This document shows, piece after piece, positions 11,380 through 23,655 of a stretch of 64,000 nucleotides of DNA (the first letter of the stretch is position 1; every line of letters begins with the position of its first letter). The stretch lies in contig OZ038320.1 in the NCBI GenBank assembly GCA_964035795.1, positions 29,599,160 through 29,663,159 on the forward strand, written 5' to 3'. Both the position numbers and the translations under genes were made by a program. This DNA comes from Pterobdella sp. o SKG-2022 (lineage: Eukaryota > Annelida > Clitellata > Hirudinida > Piscicolidae). The notes beneath the pieces were generated by a model. That model saw only the letters and a list, made by a program, of their open reading frames with translations. It searched no databases and was not told the origin of the DNA.

Positions 11380-13065
11380 TTGAGGGTGTCTCACAGTTAA
11401 ACTATTGCTAGGAGCTACTGTATACTTTAACCTTGGCTTTGTCATTTAATTTGGGATGAATTAAAAAATCTTTGAAATTTTTCAAATTTTAAAGATGCGT
11501 CATATCTTTCATTGATTTTTATGATTTTTTCAAGCGTCCACTTTAAATCTTCAATAAATAATTTGAAATTTTGTCGATATTAACTTTTTTGCTTCTCAAT
11601 TAGATCAACATAATTTGAATATGTAATAAAATTTAATGAGAGTTTTTGATTGAATAAAATATAAGAATGAAAAAAATCAATGTAAAAATTTTGAAGTTAA
11701 AAATATTGAGATTAAAGAATATCATCCAGCTTGAAAAAGTGTTCCTAAAAAAGTAGTTTTAAACATAAAAATAAAATTGAAAATTAAAAAATTGAAATAG
11801 AAAAAAAAATGTTGATAAAAAATTTAAATATAAATAAAAATTAATATTGAAAAAAAAATAGTTTCCAGAGTTCTTTGAAATTTGAAATGCTTTTTTTCAC
11901 CAAGATAAAATTAACTCCTGTCAGATTCATCAAAATAAATAAACCACATGTCAAATAGTTAATATTTGAATTTTTAATTCGAATTAAATTCATAATATTG
12001 CTTGGTCTGTGCTCTTATATATTATAGTAGACTAAGTGTGATTTAACTAACAAAAAAAAAGCTTTTATGATTTCCTTTATATTATCCATGGATGTATTTT
12101 TCAATGTTACAACTAGACAGAAAGACTTTCTACATCGACAAAGCATGAAAAAATCCAGTTCAAGAGCAACAGTTGATCATATCTAAATTTTATTCAGTTT
12201 CTTATTCAATTCCTTAATCCAGAAAATACAGCCTTTTGAATGTGTTTACCTAACTTTTCTTAATCTTTCATCTCTTCATAGCTGTTACATGAGTTTCACT
12301 GTCTTTAGAAGAATATTTCTGCACAAAAAACATTAATTTGAACTAACTGAAACCTTTTCAATTTGGAAAATATTTTTCTTAGAATATTATTGAAGTTGAT
12401 AAGTCCTTTTGAACAAACATTTTTATGAAACCCTTGAATTCACATTAAGAATTTCTGAACCTTGGTTTTCATTTTTAGTTTTTTTTAAAGTTTCACTTTA
12501 AACAGTAGATAAATAATAACCAAAATTAAAAAAAAAAACAGTTTCATAACATTTCATGATAAGGCTAAACTTATGGAAAATTAAGGTTTTGCATGATTTA
12601 TTTTTGGTTTAGTGTTTATCTTTCCACTAATAAAATGTAAGGTTTGTATATTTGATGAAATAAATAAAAGTCAAGCAAAAAAATTAATCTCTAATCTGTT
12701 CATGAATACGCCACAATACATTAATCAATATAAGATTCCACACAATAAAACGATCTTTTTTTATAAATTGAATATTATTTAATGAAAATTCATTAAGCTG
12801 TACATAAAATTCATATAAAACAATGATCTTTATCTAAAATTGAATTATCTAACTTTTTTTTTAGCTAATTCAATAATAGAAATTTGCATTTTAATTTATC
12901 CAAAATTTAAAATAATACAGCAACAAAATTAAAAACTTCAATAAAATAAAATATATTTCAATCATAAAAACATTGAATATTTTTTTTAAAGCAAAAATCA
13001 CCCACTTCACTACATAACAAAAAATCTTAAGTTGTAAAACACAAAAAAATAAGTCATATATATCT
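11380..13065. other. Intergenic AT-rich DNA with one MITE fragment
   Basis: No gene is supported. A fragment at about 12540-12590 (TTTCATGATAAGGCTAAAC, then TTATGGAAAATTA) matches one arm of the foldback family at 10.3 kb. Confidence 0.6.
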
Positions 13066-13645
13066 CTATAGCTTTTTGTTAGTTTGCCAAAAATGCTCGT
13101 ACTTTGATCCGTTAACAGAGACAATATTTTTGTATTTATCGTAATTAGTATCTTTATTGCAGCTTTTGCTAGAAGTATTATCAAGCAAAGCTTTATTGTA
13201 TTTAGCATTGTAAGTTTTAGTATGGTTGTTGTTGATAGCCTTGTGGTTGTCGTTGTAGAAATCGTTAAACAGATCATTGAAACTCATATTTGTTGTTAAA
13301 TTTGAATTGAAGTTCACCACGTTCCTATTATCACTAACGTTTTTATGCGTGTTATTATAAGCACCTTTAGAGTCGTTATTGGTGGTTTTATCAATGTTGT
13401 TGTTGGCGGAAAATATGTTGGATTTGACATTTTTGTTGAGCGTACTATAATCGTAAAACGATGAAAATTTATCGTTTGAGGGCATCGATTTATTGGGAGG
13501 GTCATCCAAGAAAGATTTGGAAGAGAAACACGAAGGAAACCCGCAGATAGCATTCTTGTTAGGATTGCTGGAAACAAAAGTGGTTTGTGTAGTGGTAGCT
13601 GAAGTCTGAACATTTCCCGGTTGTAGTTCGTTGTTTTCGGCAGGT
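13066..13645 (-). CDS. SUEL-lectin/CUB receptor, last exon: Asn-rich cytoplasmic tail
   Basis: The acceptor CACCAAACAG (exon begins at 13645) takes the phase-2 donor of the transmembrane exon at 16945. From there 192 codons are open to TAG 13066-13068. The exon starts with a Gln/Thr/Ser-rich stretch and a short Cys-containing segment (CGFPSC). It then turns Asn/Asp/Lys/Tyr-rich without known motifs. It lies C-terminal to the single membrane segment, so it should be cytoplasmic. An overlapping frame (13314-13820) is open too but has poorer composition and does not fit the splice phase. Confidence 0.8.
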
Positions 13646-13820
13646 CTGTTTGGTGGTTATGAAAGGGTTTTAGTGGTTTACTTAAGCACCATATACACAC
13701 AATTTTAACATCTTTGTTTGGGTAATTAGCTTTTTGTAATAAATTACAATTTTTTTCATTTTTTGTATTATAGATATGAACAGAATTATTAGTAGCAGCT
13801 GTAAATAAAACTAATTCCAT

Positions 13821-16800
13821 TACTCAAACGTTTTTATTGTAAATACCTGAAAACAAAATCAAATATCGAATGTTTTTTAGTTAAATCAAAACAATTGAAA
13901 AAGTTTTTTTGCATTTTTTTGTCAATTAAATTTTATAAGCAATTTAATTCGAAGATTTTTTTGAAAACCAAAACAATGTAAATTTTTAGAATATGAAATA
14001 TTTATTCACTAATTGAATTTTTTGAAAACAAATTTTTAGGACTTTGTTCGACAAAAGTCATTTTTAGTTATTATTAAATATCAGAATCGTGAAAAATTTG
14101 AAGATTTTTCAAATTAGCACAAACAAGACTGAACTGTAAAAAAAAGTCCTCATCAAAAGCTTTTAAAAAGATTCAGTTTCTCAAAGTGAAATTCAATTAT
14201 ATTCACAAGTTTGAAGAGGTTTCTCTTTTTGATTGATATTTTCAAAATTGTCCATAACTTAACATAATATTCCAAATACTCTCATATTTGTCTCACATAT
14301 TCAATATTTCCTTATTTATAAAGTCTTCCCTCCAAATCTACGGCTTCTTCTATTTCTTTGAGTTACTGCTGCAATTATTTCAATATTTTAATCGATAAGT
14401 ATTAAATTAATTTCATTTTTTAGAAGCCAACGCTTGGTTCTTATATTTTTTCAAAGTATTTCACCTTAAGAACTTGATCTGACAATCTGTCGCAAACGTG
14501 ATGTTGATCGCTGTTAATTTTTCATTCAGATATGTCAAGTGATTTCCGCACTTTCTTAATAATCATTTCATTTCGATTTTTTCTTGTTTGATATAAAACT
14601 TGAGATATTTTGGTATAACTGTGAAGGTGCAATGCGATTTGTTGAAATTCACATTCCTCGCATCCATAATTGTTAAATTCTCATCACTTTTACATGAGTC
14701 TCGAGTGTCTACTTTCGGATCTTTTTATTCGTATTTGTGCATAGATAATATTTTTGATTTTCCGTTCATTTTCACGTTAAACTTGAGCGTAATTTCAACA
14801 AATTTGAAATGAATTTTATTCAAAATTTCAATTTATATTTTATTTTTAAAGGCTTGTTTTAAGTCAAAAGGCATTTTCCATCTCACAAAACCATTTTTAA
14901 AGGTAAGTTCAAGGTTTAGAGAATGTCAATATTTGGCGGTCAACTCACTTTAAGAAGCATTTTGTAAGTTTTCAAGTGCCGATGGAAAAAATTAACCCAG
15001 CACATCAATACATATCATTTAAAATATCAATAAGACCCGCCAAGAAAATGTTACTTTATGATTTAAGTTCTAAGGAAGATTTTTTTTGAAGTGCCTTCGA
15101 ACGCAACTTATTTTTGTCTGTGGAATAGGCACTAACTCATGCTTAGAATGGGAGAAAAGGTTTGAGAAGAAAAATTCAGATGGTTGTTTTCACTTGTTTG
15201 TTTTATCAATCCATATCGTATTTTAAATACCTTTTAATCCCCATTTGAGCAGATTTTAATCTGTTTTCAAATAGTGTTTTTGAGAGTTTTTCACCTTTTA
15301 AATAATTTTTTTTTATCCAGATTCTATTAATTCATGAGAAATTATCGACCTAATATCTTTTCCGCTTTTTGTTCGTTAGCTTTTCATTTGTTTGATATCC
15401 CGATGATTTTATTGAAATTTTTGCCATTAGCAGAGATCTGATCTAATTTCTGGTATCTTTATTCATTTTGGTCTCGTTTTTGATGAATAATTAATTAGTT
15501 GATGAGCTACGGCGATGTTCATACACACACAAGTTTTCCACATCTTCAGCTGTTTTTGAAAGTTTTTTCAACTACTCTTGTCACAGATAGTACCGACACA
15601 TATTATAAATCTATTTGGAAAATTATCTTTTCAAAACTTTATTGTAAGCTTTTTTATTTGAAACTTTTACAAATAATATACGATAATGTTTCGAGAAGAC
15701 CTTCTTTGTATTAAAAATACTATTTCAGCTTCTGATTTGGTCATAAATGTTCTATTGATACATGAAAGTATTCAGTTGAAGCCACTCTGCTCAAAAATTT
15801 AAATGGTTCACTTACTATTTTGTTATAGTAGCATTGACTCGTCATTTTTAAAGAAGAAAGAAACAACCATGGAACTTATTTATTCAAAAAGAAAAATATC
15901 AATTACGAGGAATTTTCAATACATTTATTGAGAATCAAAAGCTGTAATTTTCGATAATTTCAGCTTTATCATGAGACGTTAGCGAAAAAGATTAAACCGT
16001 AACTATGGTTATATATATATAGTCATTCAAAGACTAAACTTATTGAAAATTATAGCTTTTGATTCTCAATTAATGTATTTAAAATTTCTTTTAATTGATG
16101 TTTTTCGTTACAAAATATTGAAAAAAAATACATCGATGTCTGAAAAAATCAGAAAGAACACATTTCTTCAATGTTATTTACTTTAGTATTTGAGCTTTCA
16201 TAAGTAAAAAATTCAGAGTTCCATATTTCTCAAGTGTTTCATTGTATTAGCATGTGGGTGCTTTGTCGGCACCAATCGATTTAGCAGCATCTTCAGATCT
16301 TTTTCTTCATTATCATTAAGTGCTATCTTTTACAACTTTATCTATACTTGTTAATTTTAAAATCTTCACGTCGAACTGAAGTTTTTAATGAATTTATTTA
16401 ACCGTTGAAATATATATTTTTCGTTAATTTTAGCTTGAGAATAAAAGTCGGTACGTCTATTAAATTTTTGACTAGATATATATTAGCGACCAATTTTTGA
16501 AAGAGATTTATGCTAAGTGTAAAAATCAAAAATAAATTATATTTTCTATTTTTTTAATTCGTTTTTTTAAATAATTTTTTGAAATAAAAATAATGAATTT
16601 TTTGATCGAGTCAAATTGAATAGAAATTTGTTCACAGAAAAATGGAAGAAAAACTTTTTTTTGGATATGAGCAATTAGGAGAATTCAATTAACCTTTGAA
16701 TTGCGAAATATTTCACCGAATGGAAAATACTCAATTATCGAAGAAAAATTTGAATTTTCAAAAAAATCTTATTATTCATCTGCAAACGTTCAATTAGCTT

Positions 16801-16944
16801 TGGAATTTTACAATGAACATTATATTAGATAAATTATTTAATATTTACATTTGAATTGTTCATATAACATTTTCTCACCAATAAATAAAAATTTTTAATG
16901 TTTGAATCACAAAATATAATAATTCTTAATTTTTAAATGCAAAC
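13821..16944. other. Intron of the SUEL-lectin/CUB gene with a MITE copy
   Basis: Introns between the tail exon and the transmembrane exon. It holds the foldback element at 15886-16120. A plus-strand segment 14850-14901 is bounded by an acceptor-like and a strong donor-like site (AAAG|GTAAGT) but has no other support. Confidence 0.6.
15886..16120. mobile_element. Foldback MITE, diverged copy
   Basis: Same arms as the 10303-10516 element (ATTTATTGAGAATCAAAAGC and TATAGCTTTTGATTCTCAA) around a longer loop with a TATATATATATA stretch. The shared sequence runs on past the arm into AAATACATCGATGTCTGAAAAA, also seen after the 10.3-kb copy. The true element may therefore extend about 40 bp further right in both. 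Confidence 0.8.
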
Positions 16945-17090
16945 CTCTTGAGCTTATGAACAGTGATGAAGAGAATGCACACAACAAAGACGGAGGTAGC
17001 TATAATGAGAGCCACAGACAAAATGACTGGGAAATTTGAAGGTTTGTTTAGAGTATAATTTGCTTGTTTTAATAAAGATAAAATGATTGG
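16945..17090 (-). CDS. SUEL-lectin/CUB receptor, transmembrane exon
   Basis: Acceptor AATTTTTCAG precedes 17090; the donor is AAGAG|GTTTGC after 16945 (phase 2). The 48 codons give a short polar segment with an N-glycosylation sequon (NYT). A hydrophobic helix of about 23 residues follows (PVILSVALIIATSVFVVCIL), then basic stop-transfer residues HKLK. This is a typical type I single-pass membrane anchor. The donor phase fits the tail exon exactly. Without splicing the frame would end nine residues later, so a short-tailed form is possible. Confidence 0.82.
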
Positions 17091-17645
17091 CTGAAAAATT
17101 TTTTAAATGATTTTTTAAGATTATAAGTTACTTGTTTTAAAAAAAACATGGGTTTTATTGTGTTTTCTAGGTCAAAGGTATTGAAACTATTCAATAAAAA
17201 ATAAAGTAAAAAAAGTTATGGTTTTTGGTTTGATTTAAATATTAAATGATAATTTGGATTATCCAAATTATCTAGATATATGCTAAATGCTCTATGATAA
17301 CACATTAATATTTCAAACTTAATTTTTTGAATTAAATTTATATCTTAGAATTTTTAATTACACTTCAAACTTTATAAAATAACTGGATTTAAATTTTCTA
17401 TAGAGCTTTGTTTGAAGTGGAAGTAATTGTGAACCTTCATAAAAGACAGATCAAAACATTTCCTTCTTAGAAAATTTCCTTATCAAAGTGAACAAATTTT
17501 AAAATTTTTAGCGCAGAAAAATACAAAGTCAAAAATCTCTTAAAAACCCACAGTCAAAACCCATTGTTCTTCTCCGTTCCATCCGCCTCTCGTCCATAGA
17601 ATAGAAACTTTCGTCATATCTCTCCAGCAAATGATCAGAATCTAC

Positions 17646-17737
17646 ATAACTTTTTGAGGTGTGAACGACAGAATAACGTAATGTAGGATGGGTCCGAAAC
17701 GGAAATGCAGTGCTTTTCATTGTTGTTTTTTGGGACT
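17646..17737 (-). CDS. SUEL-lectin/CUB receptor, Ser/Thr-rich stalk exon (tentative)
   Basis: Acceptor CCACCATCAACAG (exon from 17737, phase 1) matches the phase-1 donor of the CCP-like exon. A donor TAT|GTAGAT after 17646 gives phase 0 to match the transmembrane exon. It encodes 30 residues rich in Thr, Ser, Lys and His, as expected of a juxtamembrane stalk. The frame stays open to 17529 (ERYDESFY and RRMERRR segments), so the real donor could lie further on. The choice here rests only on phase. Confidence 0.5.
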
Positions 17738-18879
17738 CTGTTGATGGTGGGTGGTTTGTGTTTTTGAGGTTTCAGGTTACGATTGATGATGAAACTAGAC
17801 AGTTAGTATAGTTTGGATTTTGATGAAGAATATTTGACAAAAAACTGTTTATTTGGTTAATTCTTAATAATTTTTTTTATAAAGTTAAGAGGTGTTAAAC
17901 ACATTATATAATCTTTTAAATTTCTCAAACTGAACACATTATAATATTTCATTTATTTTTATTCATTATATCGGTTTAAAATTAAATATTCCATTAATTA
18001 GAAACTGGTTTCCTTGTTATTAACCCACATCTTTTTTGTGAGATATTTTGAATATAAGTGAAATTTTTATAAAAAAAAAGTTTCACAACATTTAATATTA
18101 CAATAGTTTTGTATTTCACGAACAGATAAAATTATTTGATAATCTAATGAATGAAAAAAACCATTATATAAATAGTATCACAACTATCATTACATCTTCA
18201 TCAAATTGAGGACAACGATTGCGTTAAGATAAGAAATGGTGACGAGTCGGTTACAAATAAGATTCGATACGATTTAAATTGTTAATTTCTATGACAAAAA
18301 ACTATTTTCTCTAAAAATCACGAAATTAGAGCTTCTCTTTGTTGAAAAAAGCTGAAAACTTCAAAGTTCAGTATAAAGTTGTTTGGCAAACAAAAAAAGG
18401 TCAAAAGCCTAGAATTATTACTTAAGGTTGTACAAAGATGACCACTGGCATTTCAACTACTACGATTGTGGCAAAGCCCAAACGAATGAGTTCAAACAAA
18501 ATAAAGGCAACACACGGGTGAATTCTATTGTGCTGGGGTGAAATATCACTAGGTTTGCATTCTCTCGAGATCATTATCACAATTAGAGCCATCAACAACT
18601 TAATGAAGGTTTGTGAAAAAAAGCGTGTGTTTATTTTAGAGAACTGCTTTCAATCATGCTAGGGACGGTTCCTTCAAGTCCAATCAAGCAACATTTCTTC
18701 GTCCTATCAATCTTCCCTTCTCTTCATCTTCTTCTCATTTTCTCAATAACAATCTATTTCATTCTCCGTAGATAACTTCTTTTTCAATCCCTCTTGTAAT
18801 TTGTTCATCCATGAATATTTATATATAGATATTCTATCATCAATTCAATAACTATAATAGCATTTTTTCTTCAACTCAC
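17738..18879. other. Intron with two GC-richer blocks (18420-18620 and 18640-18790)
   Basis: Between the CCP-like and stalk exons. The block at 18420-18656 is open in several frames on both strands; one minus-strand frame has two hydrophobic stretches. The block at 18660-18780 encodes a plus-strand ATG frame ending in a hydrophobic segment. Neither fits the exon phases of the surrounding gene. They may be regulatory or nested exons. Confidence 0.4.
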
Positions 18880-19041
18880 CTTTGGGGCAATTTTTGTTTA
18901 GATCACCCACCCAATTGAAACCTTGACACATCATTTTCCAAGTTAACTCACTGTAACGACAGCCAATAGAGGCCGTGGTGTCGGAATGCCTAGTGAACCA
19001 CACAGTATCGGAGAGGTTGGTGGGGTTGGGGCAACCTATGG
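18880..19041 (-). CDS. SUEL-lectin/CUB receptor, CUB end and CCP/sushi-like exon
   Basis: A 1-1 phase exon of 53 codons between acceptor CTTTCCAACCAG and a strong donor CCCAAAG|GTGAGT. It opens with IGCPNP, which supplies the last CUB cysteine after the LTHYLLVF of the previous exon. It continues as a cysteine/tryptophan module with the pattern C..RYSELTWKMMC....WVG.....C. That C...W..C....W.G...C layout resembles the complement-control (sushi) module that follows CUB in extracellular receptors. Symmetric 1-1 exons are usual for such shuffled modules. The module likely acts in extracellular recognition; its ligand is unknown. Confidence 0.9.
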
Positions 19042-21894
19042 CTGGTTGGAAAGTTGGAATGTTCTTATTATGGTTTCAATGAAAGTTTATAAAAAAGTTA
19101 AACATCTGAGAAAATTTTATAAAAATAGACTGAAAATTCAATTTACGCTTGAAATAAATTTTATTTTTTTAAAATTGCTTTAATCTTTTTAAAATAAATT
19201 GCGAGTCGAACGCCAAAAAATGAAGTCAACAACTGCTTGAAATTGGGTTGAGTGAAATTGCTTAACAAATAAAACTAAGAAAAATGACTTTCAAGAGCTA
19301 AAAAACACTTGGAAATCAATAAAAACACCAATTTTCCAATGTTTTCACATGTTTATCATTTAGCGTTGAGGTTGCCTTCACATTTTCCGTCGCGTTACAA
19401 TAAAGAATTTCTTCAGGCGTATACTATATTTTATTTCTTTTTGAAAAATAAATTTTTTCCATGAAAATTTTTAGCAAATTCAAATTAACTTTTAATAGAA
19501 ACTTTTTGAAACAAAAGCCTCGATCGAAACCCGGAAACACCACGGTCGGGCTTGTAAAAATGAGTCGGGGTGTGTGTTTATGGATGAAATATTTAATTAT
19601 GGTAGTGTTTTCTTTTCAAAATTTCATGTGGATTCATATATTATTTTCAAACACAAAGCTTTTAATGTAACTTTATTGCCTAAAGCTTCATGCTACAACT
19701 CAAACAAAAATCTCTAATTAATTTAGGCTTGTACATTCATAAATTTTTGAGAAAAAAATCAGCATTAAAAACCCAATTAGTGTAATACAGACGTGGAAAA
19801 AAGTAATGAAAAAACACTAGTTTATCACTGCATCACATTCATTTACCGAGTTTTCAAACCATAATTTTATCTCATACCAACCACTTCTTTAAGCTATGCG
19901 ATGAATGTGAAATTTTTCGTAGAAAACTCTTTAAAAATTATGTCTTAAACGTCTTATATGCTAGTCATTTTAGGCATGCTAGCTTTTTATTAATAATTCC
20001 AAGACTCACGTGTTTTAAAGTCACAAAAAATGTGACTTTTAGAGGTGCGACTAACGAGAAAAAGTAGGGACTGACTTTTTAATGTATTCTTAAGATTAAT
20101 GTTGATTTATAGTTTTATTTCTGCAAAAGAACCAAGCACACAGAGAAGTTAGATTCAATAGGGTTTGCAAGTGCGATCGTATTATGGAATCAAAGGATAA
20201 AATAAATGAAAACCCTTTCAATAAAATGTTGTTACTTGAAGATTTTTAGCACTTGGGAAAAGTATTTATAATCCTATTCCAAATTTCAACAAAACTTTAA
20301 AATTATTTACAAAAAAGGTTAGAGTGCGGTAGAACTTTCGTGAAATTAATGAATAAAATGATCTATAGGTAGATTCGGGACAAGGACGTTGGAATATAAG
20401 ATGATGATGGCATATGATTTTAGATGAGGTATAAAGCTTATATGAATGATTACAAGAGGATTATTGATGCCCTCCAAATATTTTCGTCTTGTCGTTTTGT
20501 ATAAGATTTGCAAGGTTGTCTTTCGTAGCTTCAAGCATTTTGGAAAGTTGACTGGAAATGTACTAGAAAAAATCTTCAAAGTTTTGTTGAAGATTTTTTA
20601 TAGAATATTTTTTCTCATAAAAATATTCCTAAACACTACATATTATTGCATTTTAACAAAAAAAGTATTCTATAATAAATTCATGAGATTTTTTTGAAGG
20701 AATTTGCCACAAAGTATAACGAACAACCCAGATTAAGAAAAATACCGTAACGAATGACATAAAAATTTTTTGGCATTGTTTCCAACGCTTTGTTCAAAAG
20801 TAATCCGAACTTATCATTCAAAGAAAACTGTGTTATCAAGTCTGAAAGATGTGTCCTAAAGCTCTTCATTTTCTATCAATACTCTGCTCTAAGATCACCC
20901 TTTCAACATAATGAGTAGCATCTATTTTTTGCTAATTGCCTAATTATTCATGAAAGTCTCTATTGGAGTGGTAATTCTTCCAGTTTTATCTCAGAATCTA
21001 TATAACGATAAGGTCTAAAGTATTTGTGATATTATCAGTTATAATTTTTTCAATGAATTATTTAATGAAAGGCGCTTGGTTTTGATTCAGAAATTAATTC
21101 AACTTAAAGAGATTAGGAAGTTCACAATGGATGCCTCGTTAGAACGACTACGTAAACTATTTATCTTGATTTCATTTGGCACTAATTTTTTCACAATAAA
21201 ATTCAAAAAAATTGCAATTATAAAGATTTTTAACTTTAGAAAAAGTCATGTATTTAATTCAAATCTAGGAAATTAATAGTGAAAATTCCAATAAGAAAGA
21301 TGCTTCGGCGAAATAATGAAGATAAATTCTACATTTAAAGATAAAGGCTTCTACTGAAGCGTGAGACCGAAATTGCTTTGACATAAAGAAACATTACAAA
21401 CTTAACGAACAAATTCGCCATCAAGTTGAAACTCATTTTTTTGGAATTTTTCAGAAGCGAATTTCAGGTAATAATGCAGTTTCAGTGAAAACGCTGGATG
21501 GTTTGTTTATAATAACTTAATTTAAGTAATATTTACACCTATTCGAATCCTGTGTTCCATTTTATACCTATAAAATCTTTTTTTGGTTTTCTCACAATAA
21601 ACTTCGTGCTTTAGAAATTATACCTAGTGTAATTAAGCGAAGCAAAATAATTGCGTACGAAATAAAAATTAACTTTCCAAAAGCATTCAATACGTTTCTT
21701 TTGGAATTTATATGCGATTCTTCTGTGCGTTTAAAAACTGAAAAAAAATTCAAATAAAAGCGTACTAAGTTTTTGAGCTTTTTTTCGAGGTTTGAAAACA
21801 TAACAAAAGCAACTTTCGAGGGCATTTAAAAATTTAATTTTGAATATGATACAATTTCAACCATAAAACAATCGATTAATAATTCTGAAATTAC
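19042..21894. other. Intron of the SUEL-lectin/CUB gene
   Basis: No exon is required here by splice phase. Two small GC-richer patches (19340-19420 and 19510-19585) have open minus-strand frames with Cys and Trp codons (for example QARPWCFR). They do not fit the phases of the neighbouring exons. Confidence 0.5.
21592..21737 (-). CDS. Possible alternative terminal exon of the SUEL-lectin/CUB gene
   Basis: A strong acceptor (AATTTTTTTTCAG, exon from 21737) lies 157 bp beyond the donor of the giant CUB exon and accepts its phase 1. The resulting frame runs 47 codons to TGA 21592-21594 and ends in a hydrophobic stretch (LIFISYAIILLRLITLGII). If used, it would replace the CCP-like module, stalk, main membrane segment and tail with a short membrane-anchored end. 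There is no evidence beyond the splice fit. Confidence 0.25.
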
Positions 21895-23655
21895 CTTTGA
21901 AGACAAGGAGATAATGAGTGAGAGGGATGGGAGGTTGGAAAAGAAGAGAAGTGAAATTGAGGAAAACTTTGACAAAGCTGTTGCTCTTTCCCGTTATCAA
22001 ATGGTGTTCTCTTTTTCCACATGCCACTATGTTCACTTCTTTTATGTTTCCTTCGTCCTTCTCCATCTTCCAATCTCTGACGTCTTTGTTTTTTAAAAGA
22101 TTTGTATCCTTACCATAGTCGAATCTTTTAGATTCATCAAAATTATTGTGTTCAGTTTTAAAAAATCTCTTAAATCTTCTATTTTGGCTTCCAAAATCAT
22201 AATCGATGCGTGACTCATTACTGGTGGAATCAATATGGAAATTTCCATTGTAACGTTTGTTGAACTTTCTTTCAAAATCGGAAGGATTTTCTCTCCATTT
22301 GACTTCATAAGCCTTACCAAAATATCTACAACCTCGGTGATCAATTTTTAACGTTTCTTCTTTGTCATCATGCAGTTCCTTCAAAGAAATGTCAGAAAAG
22401 AGATCATCTTTATGATAATTGTAGTTGGTTTTATCGCGTTTCATCCTCATTTTCGAGTTTTTGTGTCTTTTTTCGCCGTTGTTATTTCTATATGCTCTTC
22501 TATTTTTGAAGGTTTCTTCCAAATAATGCTGTATAATATTCCCATCACTTTGTTTATTTATAACGACATCCCTTTTTGCAATTGGAACCTTTGTCGTTTC
22601 ATTTTGTTGAAAATACTTTTTTTTATGGAATAACATCATACCAAGATGATTATGATTATAGTAAGGATGAGTAGTAGTTAGGAAAGAATGTTCGTAACGA
22701 CCATATGTGAAGTCCCTCGTTAATTTGCTGCGTGGCACTGGTGTGGTAGTGTTGAATAAACCATCGGATTGTGACAAGCTGTTTTCGGCAGTACTTATGT
22801 TTCCATTGATAATGCTTCCATTTTTATTGGTATTTTTTTCATGCAGAGAAACGTTTTTCACATAAATTTTCTTCGATTCTTTACAACATTTTTTGGTCTT
22901 TTTTCTGCTTGAAATTTCTTTTTGATACTTTTTATATGTATTTACTTGTTTTTCATTTTGATTATTAGTAACTCCAGTGTTGCTTTGATCTTGTGTTTTG
23001 TGATGTTCATTGAAGGAATAATCACGGAAAGAAGTTGAAACATCATTTTCAAAATCTTTTTTCAAAACCTTTGTAACCTTCGGAAACGTAATTGAAAGGC
23101 TAATATCTTTTTTAGACCGTACAAAAGGTTTTTTTCGATGATCCATTGATGTAGACAAAGAGAAGTTTTTTTTAATGTTATAATCTTTTTGTAGCTTCAC
23201 AATGTCGGTCATCGATTTTCTACTTTCAAACTTTGACGTTGGCTTATAAAAATGAAAATCTAATAGGGTAACTTTGATTTTTTGTCCTTCTTTCACATAA
23301 GCCATCGCTTCAACGTTAAAAAATTTTTTTAAATTAGTCTTTAGTTGTTGTGAGTGGTGCTTCGTAGAAGATGTTGAAAAAGTTTTGTGGTCATTGGTGC
23401 TTAAGACTTCATTTTGTTTCAAAGAGGCAGTGTCTGAAGAGTGATTAGGAGTCAAAAGATTAGCCCTGTAAGCATCAGATTTGATTTTATCATAGCATTC
23501 GGGGTGTTGGCTTTTGAGATAGCTGACAAAGTCTTCTACTTGTGTGCTTGATATGTAGGCGAAGTTTTTATGGGGAGATAGTCTCAAAACCCATTTGTTT
23601 ATGGGGCAAACATCAGTTGGAGATGTAGGACTTGTCAAGGACACCATTTGCTCCA
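21895..23655 (-). CDS. SUEL-lectin/CUB receptor, giant exon with interrupted CUB domain
   Basis: An open exon of 1761 bp (586 full codons) between acceptor CAATCCATCAACAG (phase 1) and donor TTCAAAG|GTAATT (phase 1). Counting from an in-frame ATG at 23675-23677, which lies in the intron, CUB features are spread along it. These are a first cysteine at residue 24 (TDVC), the core strand EGQKIKVTLLDF at about 130-141, a second cysteine at 450 (RGCRYFG), a third at 553 (IVACGKREHH) with the following SNSFVKVFLN strand, and the final LTHYLLVF strand. The fourth cysteine is in the next exon. A normal CUB domain is about 110 residues. Here about 310 residues rich in Lys, Asn, Ser, His and Thr separate the LTLLDF-type strand from cysteine 2, and another 100 separate cysteines 2 and 3. 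The frame is free of stops, so the inserts appear to be translated. Read alone the exon looks like an orphan gene; splice phases on both sides and CUB continuity argue against that. Confidence 0.9.

Noticed and set aside
13314..13820. 168-codon minus-strand frame
   Set aside because: It overlaps the receptor tail exon in a different frame. Composition is poorer and phase does not match the transmembrane exon.
18423..18656. Small two-helix membrane protein on the minus strand
   Set aside because: Several frames of this GC-rich block are open, and neither phase nor splice sites connect it to the surrounding gene.
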